Of a DNA stretch of 14,714 nucleotides, positions 6,391-13,108 are shown one piece after another; positions within the stretch are counted from its first letter, which is position 1; each line of letters begins with the position of its first letter. Below the pieces are notes generated by a model that saw only the letters and a program-made list of their open reading frames with translations, did no database searches and was not told the origin of the DNA. The stretch is from Gammaproteobacteria bacterium CG22_combo_CG10-13_8_21_14_all_40_8. Its GTDB lineage: Bacteria > Pseudomonadota > Gammaproteobacteria > Enterobacterales > GCA-002770795. The position numbers and the translations under genes were made by a program. The stretch lies in contig PCTP01000254.1 in assembly GCA_002770795.1 (NCBI GenBank), positions 1-14,714 of the forward strand, given 5' to 3'.

Positions 6391-6858
6391 ATGTCAGAAA
6401 TTTTGATGTTGAATGGCCCCAACCTCAATCTCTTGGGGAAAAGAGAGCCCGATCTGTATGGCAAGCTTTCCCTATCAGAAATAGAACTTCATGCTATCCA
6501 GCAAGCAAAAGATAATGGTTATAGCCTCCATTGCTTTCAGTCCAACTCAGAGTCAGAACTTGTCGAACAAATTCATCAAACTTTAACAGACGATACACGC
6601 ATTATTCTATTTAATCCCGCCGCTTTTACTCATAGTAGTATTTCTATTCGAGATGCCTTGTTAGCGGTCAATAAACCCTGTATCGAAATTCATTTATCTA
6701 ACCCCAAAGCCAGAGAAGCATTCCGCCATGCCTCATTTATTAGTGATATTTGCTTAGGCACTATTTCAGGCTTTGGCGCGATGAGCTACACCCTTGCAGT
6801 TTCTGCTGCAATAGATTGGCTCCTAAAAATTAACCCCGTGCATCATACAGAGAAATAA
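6391..6858 (+). CDS. aroQ: 3-dehydroquinate dehydratase, type II
   Basis: Third step of the shikimate pathway: 3-dehydroquinate to 3-dehydroshikimate, by a cytoplasmic dodecamer. The 155 residues fit type II enzymes. The opening ILMLNGPNLNLLGKREPDLYG holds the catalytic Arg18 and Tyr23, the NPAAFTHSS block (75-83) holds Asn75 and the conserved His81, and EIHLSN (99-104) and FRHAS (111-115) complete the active site. The ATG at 6391 has a modest upstream AGG. Probable first gene of the run aroQ-accB-accC-prmA; accB starts only 4 bp after its stop, an arrangement also seen in Pseudomonas and other Gammaproteobacteria. Confidence 0.97.
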   Translation: MSEILMLNGPNLNLLGKREPDLYGKLSLSEIELHAIQQAKDNGYSLHCFQSNSESELVEQIHQTLTDDTRIILFNPAAFTHSSISIRDALLAVNKPCIEIHLSNPKAREAFRHASFISDICLGTISGFGAMSYTLAVSAAIDWLLKINPVHHTEK

Positions 6859-6862
6859 CACC

Positions 6863-7318
6863 ATGGATATCCGTAAAGTAAAAAAACTCATTGAACTTCT
6901 GGAAGAATCTGGCATTGCAGAAATTGAAATTAAAGAAGGTGAGGAATCAGTGAGAATTTCTCGCTCATTCCATTCAAACTCCATGCCTATGATGGCCCAA
7001 TATACGACTCAGGTGCCAATGCCAGCTGCATCAGCACCCGTTGCTGCAGCAGTAAGCACAGAACCCTTCGAAAAAGAAGTTATAGGTCATGCCGTTCGAT
7101 CACCTATGGTTGGAACTATTTATATGGCACCGTCTCCAGGCTCAAAAGATTTCGTCAGCGTGGGCACCCAGGTGAACGTCGGTGACACTCTGTGTATCGT
7201 CGAAGCCATGAAAATGATGAATCAAATTGAAGCAGATAAATCTGGCGTTATCAAAAGCATACTCATTGAAAACGCACAGCCAGTAGAATTTGATCAACCC
7301 CTATTCATCATAGAATAA
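6863..7318 (+). CDS. accB: Biotin carboxyl carrier protein of acetyl-CoA carboxylase
   Basis: Carries the biotin that shuttles carboxylate between biotin carboxylase and carboxyltransferase in malonyl-CoA synthesis. 151 residues. The N-terminal part (MDIRKVKKLIELLEESG) interacts with AccC in relatives, residues about 48-68 form an Ala/Pro-rich linker, and the biotinyl domain covers about 74-151. The biotin acceptor is Lys117 in EAMKMMN. The segment RSPMVGTIYMAPSPGSKDF contains the 'thumb' loop typical of bacterial BCCP. Start ATG with AGAGA about 8 nt upstream, overlapping the aroQ end. AccB is needed in excess over AccC; the hairpins in the following gap may help set that ratio (inference). 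Confidence 0.98.
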   Translation: MDIRKVKKLIELLEESGIAEIEIKEGEESVRISRSFHSNSMPMMAQYTTQVPMPAASAPVAAAVSTEPFEKEVIGHAVRSPMVGTIYMAPSPGSKDFVSVGTQVNVGDTLCIVEAMKMMNQIEADKSGVIKSILIENAQPVEFDQPLFIIE

Positions 7319-7326
7319 TCAGACGA

Positions 7327-7364
7327 TACCTAAGAACCTTAGGTAGAACTCTCTACATTAGAGA
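7327..7364 (+). promoter_or_regulatory. Two tandem hairpins between accB and accC; second covers the accC ribosome binding site
   Basis: The first stem, TACCTAAG (7327-7334) with CTTAGGTA (7338-7345), is a perfect 8 bp around a 3-nt loop. The second, TCTCT (7350-7354) with AGAGA (7360-7364), is 5 bp around ACATT. AGAGA is the only Shine-Dalgarno-like sequence before the accC ATG (7374). Neither stem is followed by a T run, so termination is unlikely. A role in mRNA stability, processing or translation control is inferred. Confidence 0.6.
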
Positions 7365-7373
7365 AACATCAAA

Positions 7374-8765
7374 ATGCTAGATAAAGTTGTTATTGCCAAC
7401 CGCGGCGAAATTGCTCTTAGAATTTTGCGCGCCTGCCGAGAACTCGGTATTAAGACTGTCGCTGTTCATTCAACAGCTGATGCAGATCTCATGCATGTCC
7501 GCTTGGCCGATGAATCCGTCTGTATTGGTCCTGCTTCTGCCACAGAGAGTTATTTAAATATACCCGCTATTATTGCAGCGGCTGAAATTACTGATGCGGT
7601 TGCTATTCATCCTGGATATGGTTTTTTGGCTGAGAATGCTGATTTTGCTGAACAGGTAGAAAAAAGTGGATTTATCTTTATCGGTCCAAAAGCAGAAACA
7701 ATTCGCCTGATGGGTGATAAGGTTTCAGCTATCGCCTGTATGAAAAGAGCGGGTGTTCCTTGCGTACCCGGCTCAGATGGCATGTTGGGTGATAATGATA
7801 AAGAAAACCTGGCGATGGCTAAACGTATCGCCTACCCTATTATTATTAAAGCAACTGCTGGTGGCGGTGGACGTGGTATGAGGGTGGTTCGCGAAGAAAA
7901 AGAATTACTCAAAGCCATTTCTCTCACCAAACAAGAAGCCAAAGCAGCCTTCGGTAATGGTGATGTGTATATGGAAAAGTTTCTAGAGACACCGCGCCAC
8001 GTTGAAATCCAAGTTTTATCTGACTCTCATGGAAATGCCATTCACCTAGGTGAGAGAGATTGCTCCATGCAACGCCGCCACCAAAAAGTGGTTGAAGAAG
8101 CACCTGCGCCAGGCATCACTGAAGAAATGCGTCGCTTTATTGGCGAACGTTGCGTGCAAGCTTGTAAAGAAATTGGCTATATCGGTGCGGGAACTTTTGA
8201 GTTTTTGTTTGAAAAAGGTGAATTCTACTTCATAGAAATGAATACCCGAATACAAGTAGAGCACCCTGTCTCTGAGTTAATTACTGGTGTGGATATTATT
8301 AAAGAACAACTACGTGTCGCTGAAGGACAGCCATTATCTTTCAAGCAAAAAGATATCAAAATTAAAGGTCATGCCATTGAATGTCGTATCAATGCCGAAG
8401 ATCCTGAAACCTTCATTCCCTCTCCTGGTGAAATAACACGATTCCATGCTCCAGGAGGCCCAGGCGTTCGCATGGACTCTCATATTTATGCGGGTTATAA
8501 GGTGCCACCTTATTATGACTCCATGGTTGGAAAACTCATTACTTATGGAGAAAACCGTGAAGTTGCTATTCAACGAATGAAAATGGCGCTGGAGGAAATT
8601 GTTATTAGTGGCATAAAAACAACCATCCCCTTGCAGGCGAGAATCATCAGTGATCCTAAGTTTCAAGAAGGTGGCGCCAATATACATTATCTAGAAAAAA
8701 TGCTGGCTCAAGCCAAAAATGACCCTAATTTAAATCAAATAAAAGATAACAATACAGAGGTCTAA
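7374..8765 (+). CDS. accC: Biotin carboxylase of acetyl-CoA carboxylase
   Basis: ATP-dependent carboxylation of biotin on AccB using bicarbonate, the first half-reaction of acetyl-CoA carboxylase. 463 residues, about 14 longer than E. coli AccC because of a C-terminal tail (NQIKDNNTEV). ATP-grasp enzyme: the N-terminal domain opens with KVVIANRGEIALRILRACRE, the glycine-rich loop is GGGGRGMR (163-170), and catalytic residues fall at the same numbers as in E. coli: Lys116, Lys159, Glu276, Glu288, Asn290, Arg292 and Arg338. It lies 55 bp after accB and is followed 5 bp later by prmA. The start is fixed by the MLDKVVIANRGE opening. Confidence 0.98.
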   Translation: MLDKVVIANRGEIALRILRACRELGIKTVAVHSTADADLMHVRLADESVCIGPASATESYLNIPAIIAAAEITDAVAIHPGYGFLAENADFAEQVEKSGFIFIGPKAETIRLMGDKVSAIACMKRAGVPCVPGSDGMLGDNDKENLAMAKRIAYPIIIKATAGGGGRGMRVVREEKELLKAISLTKQEAKAAFGNGDVYMEKFLETPRHVEIQVLSDSHGNAIHLGERDCSMQRRHQKVVEEAPAPGITEEMRRFIGERCVQACKEIGYIGAGTFEFLFEKGEFYFIEMNTRIQVEHPVSELITGVDIIKEQLRVAEGQPLSFKQKDIKIKGHAIECRINAEDPETFIPSPGEITRFHAPGGPGVRMDSHIYAGYKVPPYYDSMVGKLITYGENREVAIQRMKMALEEIVISGIKTTIPLQARIISDPKFQEGGANIHYLEKMLAQAKNDPNLNQIKDNNTEV

Positions 8766-8770
8766 AACCC

Positions 8771-9658
8771 ATGGCTTGGCGTCAACTCTTATTAAAAATC
8801 AATCAATCTGTTGCTCAAAACCTGAGTGATTGGTTAATGGAAAACGGCGCGCAAGCGATTACCTTTGAAGACAGTGAAGATCAACCTATTTTAGAGCCTG
8901 GCCCTGGCGAAACGCCATTATGGGAAAAAGTCACACTTATCGCTTTGTTTGAAGAAGAGGATAATGTCGAAGCCATAGAAAGTTTAGTGAAGTCCAGTTT
9001 TCCCAATGAAATTGCTCATTCGGAAATAAAAAGCCTTGAAGAGCAAGTTTGGGAAAGAACTTGGATGGATCATTTTGAAGCCATGAAGTTCGGCAATCGT
9101 TTATGGATCTGTCCCTCATGGCAACAACCACCAGAACCTGATGCCATTAATATTATGCTCGATCCTGGCCTTGCTTTTGGTTCTGGTACTCATGAAACCA
9201 CAGCCCTTTGCTTAACTTGGTTAGATAGTTTAGATCTCTCCAATAAATCTGTGATTGATTATGGTTGTGGTTCTGGGATCTTAGCCATCGCAGCCTGTAA
9301 GTTAGGTGCAGCAAAGGTGATTGGTACAGATACTGATCCTCAAGCCATCCTCTCCTCACGAGAAAATGCCAATCGCAATGAAGTGGATGAAGCCTTATTA
9401 GCACTGCATGCAGTTTATAAAGAGAGCCCCCCAGAATTACCTCAGGTCGATGTGCTCGTCGCGAATATTTTAGCCGAACCTTTGCGCTTACTGGCTCCAC
9501 AATTATCCAAGCTGGTGAAATCAGGCGGATGCATTGGTCTTTCAGGTATTCTCAATGAGCAAGCTGAAGAAATTCAAACCATCTATCAACAATGGTTTCA
9601 ACAAGTCGAGATCAGTCATCGTGGTGATTGGTCATTTATTAGTGGTATTAAGCCTTAA
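8771..9658 (+). CDS. prmA: Ribosomal protein L11 methyltransferase
   Basis: Trimethylates ribosomal protein L11 at several lysines and the N-terminus, using SAM. 295 residues (E. coli 293). Residues about 1-90 form the L11-recognition domain (MAWRQLLLKI; EEQVWERTWMDHF at 90-102). The catalytic domain carries DPGLAFGSGTHETT (131-144), motif I DYGCGSG (163-169), an acidic TDTDP motif and VANILAEPL, the PrmA form of the NPPY-like loop. Start ATG at 8771 with AGAGG (about 10 nt upstream) in the end of accC, so it is likely the last gene of the aroQ-acc unit. In E. coli prmA also stands before dusB-fis. Confidence 0.97.
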   Translation: MAWRQLLLKINQSVAQNLSDWLMENGAQAITFEDSEDQPILEPGPGETPLWEKVTLIALFEEEDNVEAIESLVKSSFPNEIAHSEIKSLEEQVWERTWMDHFEAMKFGNRLWICPSWQQPPEPDAINIMLDPGLAFGSGTHETTALCLTWLDSLDLSNKSVIDYGCGSGILAIAACKLGAAKVIGTDTDPQAILSSRENANRNEVDEALLALHAVYKESPPELPQVDVLVANILAEPLRLLAPQLSKLVKSGGCIGLSGILNEQAEEIQTIYQQWFQQVEISHRGDWSFISGIKP

Positions 9659-9724
9659 ATACAATTACCCTAAAAGGGTGACTAAAAAGATAAACTCAAC
9701 ACCTAGCATGGAACTTGTATTGAT

Positions 9725-11500
9725 TTGAGTGAAAATATCGACCGCCCCATAACACGCTGCCCTCAATGCGGGACTATGTTCCGCGTGAGCTTGGAGCAAC
9801 TTCAAGCCGCAGCAGGTAAAGTGAAATGTGGCAGTTGCTTGCATCCCTTTGAAGCTTTAGACTTTTTAGTCTCTTCCAGTTTATTACGCCCCTTGCCGCC
9901 ACCTTTAAATATTTCTGATAAAATTGCCCAGCTTTCCAACAACCAGTCCAAAAACACTTCTGATGCCAAAGCAGACTTAATTCCACAACCAAACAGTATT
10001 CAACAAACAGCTATTGAACAGTCTCCTACTCCAGAAGCCGATGAAGAAGGTTGGTTGGATATTTTAGACGAGGAATTAGAGACCGGATTAGCGGAAAATC
10101 ATTTTTCTGAATTAGATGATGAGGAGTTGGAAGCATCCATTGAACGGGCATTGTTAGATATTGAAACACTTGATGACAATTCATCTTCGGCCATTGAAGA
10201 ACACATGGTTTCAGGCACCAATCTGTCCTCTAACAGGGCACCAGAGCATGAGCAGACCAACAGAATAGAACCGACGCTTGAGGATACTCAAGAAAGTTTT
10301 ATTTTTGAGGAAGACTTCAGTGCCGATATCTTAGAACCCAGTATTCAAGATATCAATCTAGAAACAAAGGATGCAGTTCAAGATCCCACTTTTAGCGAAG
10401 CTGAATATAGTCCAGACATTACCCCTGATATTTTAGAAGATAACACTCTACAGGATGTGGATGTGGATGTGGATGATGTAGTAAAAATTCCATTAGCTGC
10501 AGATGAAAATGAAATTATTCATCAATTAGATATGTCCACCTCGATAAATCAACGGGCTAATCTATCAGAAAAAACGGATCCCTTGCTTGAACCGCTAAAT
10601 AATGAAGAAGAAGTCGTGACTTCTTTGCCGCTTTCAGATGAAGAATTGCAGCAAGCAATTGCCAAAATTTATCAAGAAGCTCAGTCTATTAAAAACCCAG
10701 AGCACTTAGCTGAGGAATTTCATTCTCCTTTTGAAGAAGAATCTTCTGCCTTTGAGATTCTGAATCGAGAAGATGAAGATGAAGATGACAAAAACCAAGA
10801 AAATGACAAAGAGCGTACAAGCGTACATCATGATACAGCCACCAAAATAACAAAAACCAAGGATCCAGATAATTTTGAATCCTTTCTAAATGGCGATAAA
10901 CCAGATATTTTTGAAATAGAAGATTTAGCAAAAGACCAACCTTTTATGAGCATTAGCCATCGTGAACTCTTAGAGGAAGAATGGGATCATTTAGAAGAGA
11001 CTGACTCGCTAACACAAGAAAAAAAGCCATTGCAATCGCTTGTTTTTAAATTTTCTCTAGGCTTTTTGATGCTATTACTGGGATTCCAAGTCATCCTTTA
11101 TAACTGGTCATTATGGTCTCAACAACCAAAACACCGGCCTTGGATGGTCACAGTCTGCCATCTCATAGGCTGTCAACTCAATCCGTTACGGGATGTTGAT
11201 AACATTAACATCATGCAAAGTGCTCTTATCCCAACAGCCACTAACAGCGATCCTAAAAGATGGCACCTAGAGCTCATGCTAGAAAATAAAGCGGAGCTTC
11301 AACAGCCCTTCCCAACCATCAAACTTAAAATCATGGGGATCTCAGGCGAAACCCTGGCAGAGAGACTTCTCACAGCTGAGGATTATCTCAGTTCTTCATT
11401 TTCAAAGTCCAACATGCCAGTCAATACCCCAATTCATGTTGCACTCGATTTAGATATCGCCGTCTCCAATGTCAAAGGTCATGAACTCATCCTGCTTTGA
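9725..11500 (+). CDS. Zinc-ribbon and DUF3426 domain membrane protein
   Basis: 591 residues, function unknown. A zinc-ribbon (MJ0042-type) at the start uses Cys12, Cys15, Cys35 and Cys38 (TRCPQCGTMFRV...KVKCGSCLHPF). Residues about 70-430 are a very acidic, low-complexity region rich in Glu, Asp, Ser and Gln. One membrane helix follows (about 439-460, LVFKFSLGFLMLLLGFQVIL), then a DUF3426 domain of about 130 residues (CHLIGCQLNPLRD, LENKAELQQPFP, AEDYL). Predicted topology: zinc-ribbon and acidic region in the cytoplasm, DUF3426 in the periplasm. A homologous gene stands between prmA and dusB in Pseudomonas. The start is TTG (9725-9727), the only usable start before the first cysteine pair; in-frame ATG first occurs beyond Cys15. 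Two hexanucleotide repeats lie in the acidic region. Confidence 0.85.
   Translation: MSENIDRPITRCPQCGTMFRVSLEQLQAAAGKVKCGSCLHPFEALDFLVSSSLLRPLPPPLNISDKIAQLSNNQSKNTSDAKADLIPQPNSIQQTAIEQSPTPEADEEGWLDILDEELETGLAENHFSELDDEELEASIERALLDIETLDDNSSSAIEEHMVSGTNLSSNRAPEHEQTNRIEPTLEDTQESFIFEEDFSADILEPSIQDINLETKDAVQDPTFSEAEYSPDITPDILEDNTLQDVDVDVDDVVKIPLAADENEIIHQLDMSTSINQRANLSEKTDPLLEPLNNEEEVVTSLPLSDEELQQAIAKIYQEAQSIKNPEHLAEEFHSPFEEESSAFEILNREDEDEDDKNQENDKERTSVHHDTATKITKTKDPDNFESFLNGDKPDIFEIEDLAKDQPFMSISHRELLEEEWDHLEETDSLTQEKKPLQSLVFKFSLGFLMLLLGFQVILYNWSLWSQQPKHRPWMVTVCHLIGCQLNPLRDVDNINIMQSALIPTATNSDPKRWHLELMLENKAELQQPFPTIKLKIMGISGETLAERLLTAEDYLSSSFSKSNMPVNTPIHVALDLDIAVSNVKGHELILL
10454..10471 (+). repeat. 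Hexanucleotide microsatellite (GATGTG)x3
   Basis: Three perfect copies of GATGTG in frame, encoding Asp-Val repeats at residues 244-249 of the DUF3426 protein. Gain or loss of a unit would not shift the frame but would change the length of the acidic linker. Confidence 0.9.
10769..10786 (+). repeat. Hexanucleotide microsatellite (GAAGAT)x3
   Basis: Three perfect copies of GAAGAT in frame, encoding Glu-Asp repeats at residues 349-354 of the DUF3426 protein. Like the GATGTG copies upstream, it can vary in length without a frameshift. Confidence 0.9.
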
Positions 11501-11569
11501 CAACAGAAAAAATTATTTTAAGGTTAAAAAATTGACTAATTTTTCATCAAGCCTCTTCCACAATCTATC

Positions 11570-11598
11570 TTGAAAGAGTAAAATTACCAGCCTTATTT
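11570..11598 (+). promoter_or_regulatory. Weak candidate promoter for dusB-fis
   Basis: TTGAAA (11570-11575) and TTATTT (11593-11598) are 17 bp apart in the 122-bp gap before dusB. The -35 is good, the -10 poor. E. coli dusB-fis is driven from a strong, Fis-repressed promoter in the same relative place. An A/T stem, AAAAATT (11527-11533) with AATTTTT (11538-11544), lies just upstream but is too weak to call a terminator. Confidence 0.3.
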
Positions 11599-11622
11599 GA
11601 ATTTGGATGCTCCAAACAAAAT

Positions 11623-12603
11623 ATGCAAATTGGCCCTTATATTCTTGTGAATCCAACCATACTCGCGCCAATGGCTGGCGTGACGGATCTCCCTTTTAGG
11701 AAGCTTTGCAAAAAATTTGGTGCGGCCATGGCAATCTCTGAAATGTTAACTTCAGATCACAAGTTATGGCATACACAAAAAAGCCAGAAAAGAATGGATC
11801 ACTCTGATGAACCTGGTGTTCGTTGGATACAAATTGCAGGATCTGATCCCCTGCAAATGGCACAGGCCGCTAAGTTTAATCAGGAGCAAGGCGCCCAAAT
11901 AATTGATATCAACATGGGATGTCCTGCCAAGAAAGTCTGCAATAAAGCAGCAGGTTCAGCCTTATTAGCTCATCCTCAATTGGTGAGAAATATATTAAGA
12001 GCAGTGATTGACGCAACGAAAGTGCCAATTACGTTAAAAATTAGAACAGGTAGTGATGTTGAGAATCGAAATGCCCTCGACATTGCCCAGATAGCCGAAC
12101 AAGAAGGTATTTCAGCGCTCAGTATCCATGGAAGAACCAGAGCATGTCGCTTTAATGGATATGCAGAGTATGAGACCATTCGCTTGGTCAAACAGCAGAC
12201 CAATATCCCTATTATAGCGAATGGAGATATCACCTCGGGTATGATAGCCAAACAAGTCTTGCAAAGCACGCAAGCCGATGCCCTAATGATTGGCAGAGCC
12301 GCACAAGGAAACCCTTGGATATTTAATGAAATTAATCATTATCTAACCACGGGAGAACAACTAGCCAGTTTGAAGCAAGAAAAAGTTGCTGAAGTCCTAT
12401 TGCAACACATCTCTGAGCTACATCAGTTTTATGGCGAATACTTAGGCATTCGAGTCGCTCGAAAACATGTGGGGTGGTATTTAAGCAACCATTTTCAAGA
12501 AAAGGCACTAAAAACAACATTTAACCAAATTAACGATAAAATGAATCAATTAAAATTTATACAGAAAATTTTTGCTGATTCACCTCTCGCACAAGCGAGC
12601 TAA
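11623..12603 (+). CDS. dusB: tRNA-dihydrouridine synthase B
   Basis: FMN- and NADPH-dependent reduction of uridine to dihydrouridine at position 17 of tRNAs (known for E. coli DusB). 326 residues (E. coli 321). A TIM barrel at the N-terminus begins PYILVNPTILAPMAGVTDLPFR, carries the catalytic Cys100 in INMGCPAKKVCNKAAG, then KIRTGSD, SIHGRTRACRFNG, ANGDI and GRAAQGNPWIF for FMN phosphate binding. The C-terminal helical tRNA-binding domain follows (about 245-326). It precedes fis by 48 bp, the conserved dusB-fis pairing. No strong Shine-Dalgarno is seen before the ATG at 11623. Confidence 0.97.
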   Translation: MQIGPYILVNPTILAPMAGVTDLPFRKLCKKFGAAMAISEMLTSDHKLWHTQKSQKRMDHSDEPGVRWIQIAGSDPLQMAQAAKFNQEQGAQIIDINMGCPAKKVCNKAAGSALLAHPQLVRNILRAVIDATKVPITLKIRTGSDVENRNALDIAQIAEQEGISALSIHGRTRACRFNGYAEYETIRLVKQQTNIPIIANGDITSGMIAKQVLQSTQADALMIGRAAQGNPWIFNEINHYLTTGEQLASLKQEKVAEVLLQHISELHQFYGEYLGIRVARKHVGWYLSNHFQEKALKTTFNQINDKMNQLKFIQKIFADSPLAQAS

Positions 12604-12651
12604 TTGAGAATACAAAAACCTAAACTCTAAAATTAACTAAAAGGCCAAAAA

Positions 12652-12930
12652 ATGACTGTTATGGAAACTCCTCAAAACATCCAAGCACAAAACTCTACAG
12701 AACAACCTACTCTGAGAACCTGTGTAGAAACCTCTCTGACCAACTACTTTAAGCAATTAGATGGACAAAAAGTGACTGGACTTTATGAATTGGTTCTTGC
12801 AGAAATTGAAGCTCCTTTGATGGAAGCTGTGATGAAACACACCAATGGGAACCAAACTCAAGCGTCTAAATTGCTGGGTTTAAACCGTGGAACTCTCAGA
12901 AAAAAATTAAAAACTTACGGCTTAAATTAA
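12652..12930 (+). CDS. fis: Nucleoid protein and transcription regulator Fis
   Basis: Small dimeric DNA-bending protein that acts on rRNA promoters, recombination and replication in fast growth. 92 residues (E. coli 98). The N-terminal arm is variable; residues about 20-60 hold the dimerisation helices (CVETSLTNYFKQLDG, LYELVLAEIEAPLMEAVM). The C-terminal helix-turn-helix NQTQASKLLGLNRGTLRKKL (about 67-86) is almost diagnostic. AAAGG about 8 nt upstream supports the first ATG (12652) rather than Met4. It is presumably co-transcribed with dusB. Fis restricts the source to Gammaproteobacteria or close relatives, in good agreement with the gene order. Confidence 0.97.
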   Translation: MTVMETPQNIQAQNSTEQPTLRTCVETSLTNYFKQLDGQKVTGLYELVLAEIEAPLMEAVMKHTNGNQTQASKLLGLNRGTLRKKLKTYGLN

Positions 12931-12960
12931 ACTTAAGCGCTAAGCAACAAAACTCAAATT

Positions 12961-13034
12961 GTAACTCAAAGCTTTTGAAAACGAATTCATTCGCTATTTT
13001 AGAAAATATTTCAGAAAAATGAGTTACCAAAGCT
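12961..13034. repeat. Nested inverted and direct repeats between fis and purH
   Basis: GTAACTCA (12961-12968) is repeated inverted as TGAGTTAC (13020-13027), 51 bp apart. CAAAGCTT recurs directly at 12967-12974 and 13027-13034. Between them are two small dyads, CGAAT-TC-ATTCG (12982-12993) and ATTTT-AG-AAAAT (12996-13007). There is no T run, so a normal terminator is not supported. Role unknown. Confidence 0.6.
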
Positions 13035-13044
13035 TATCTCAGCA

Positions 13045-13108
13045 AGGCTACTATCTATAAAGATTTATCTATAAGACCGTAGCCTCCATTCAGATTTAAG
13101 AGGTCTTA
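13045..13108 (+). promoter_or_regulatory. Possible pseudoknot leader covering the purH ribosome binding site
   Basis: Two perfect 7-bp pairings cross each other. Stem 1 is AGGCTAC (13045-13051) with GTAGCCT (13079-13085). Stem 2 is TAAGACC (13072-13078) with GGTCTTA (13102-13108). The order, with no gap between the inner strands at 13078/13079, is that of a coaxial H-type pseudoknot. The last strand ends at the purH ATG and includes part of the Shine-Dalgarno AAGAGG (13098-13103). It does not match the ZTP, purine or tetrahydrofolate riboswitches as I know them. A competing reading is that the two TATCTATAA copies (13052-13060, 13066-13074) are -10 boxes and the transcript starts too late to include stem 1. 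Confidence 0.4.

Noticed and set aside
8046..8687. Antisense frames within accC
   Set aside because: They lie wholly opposite a highly conserved gene and show no family features or ribosome binding sites.
9667..9679. Terminator after prmA (ACCCT-AAA-AGGGT)
   Set aside because: Only 5 bp of stem and no T run, and the next gene on the strand follows closely.
9534..9728. 64-codon plus-strand frame crossing the end of prmA
   Set aside because: Most of it is prmA read in another frame. Only its last six codons (from 9708) are of interest as a leader.
12932..13108. ZTP, purine or tetrahydrofolate riboswitch upstream of purH
   Set aside because: The conserved cores of these classes, as I know them, are not present.
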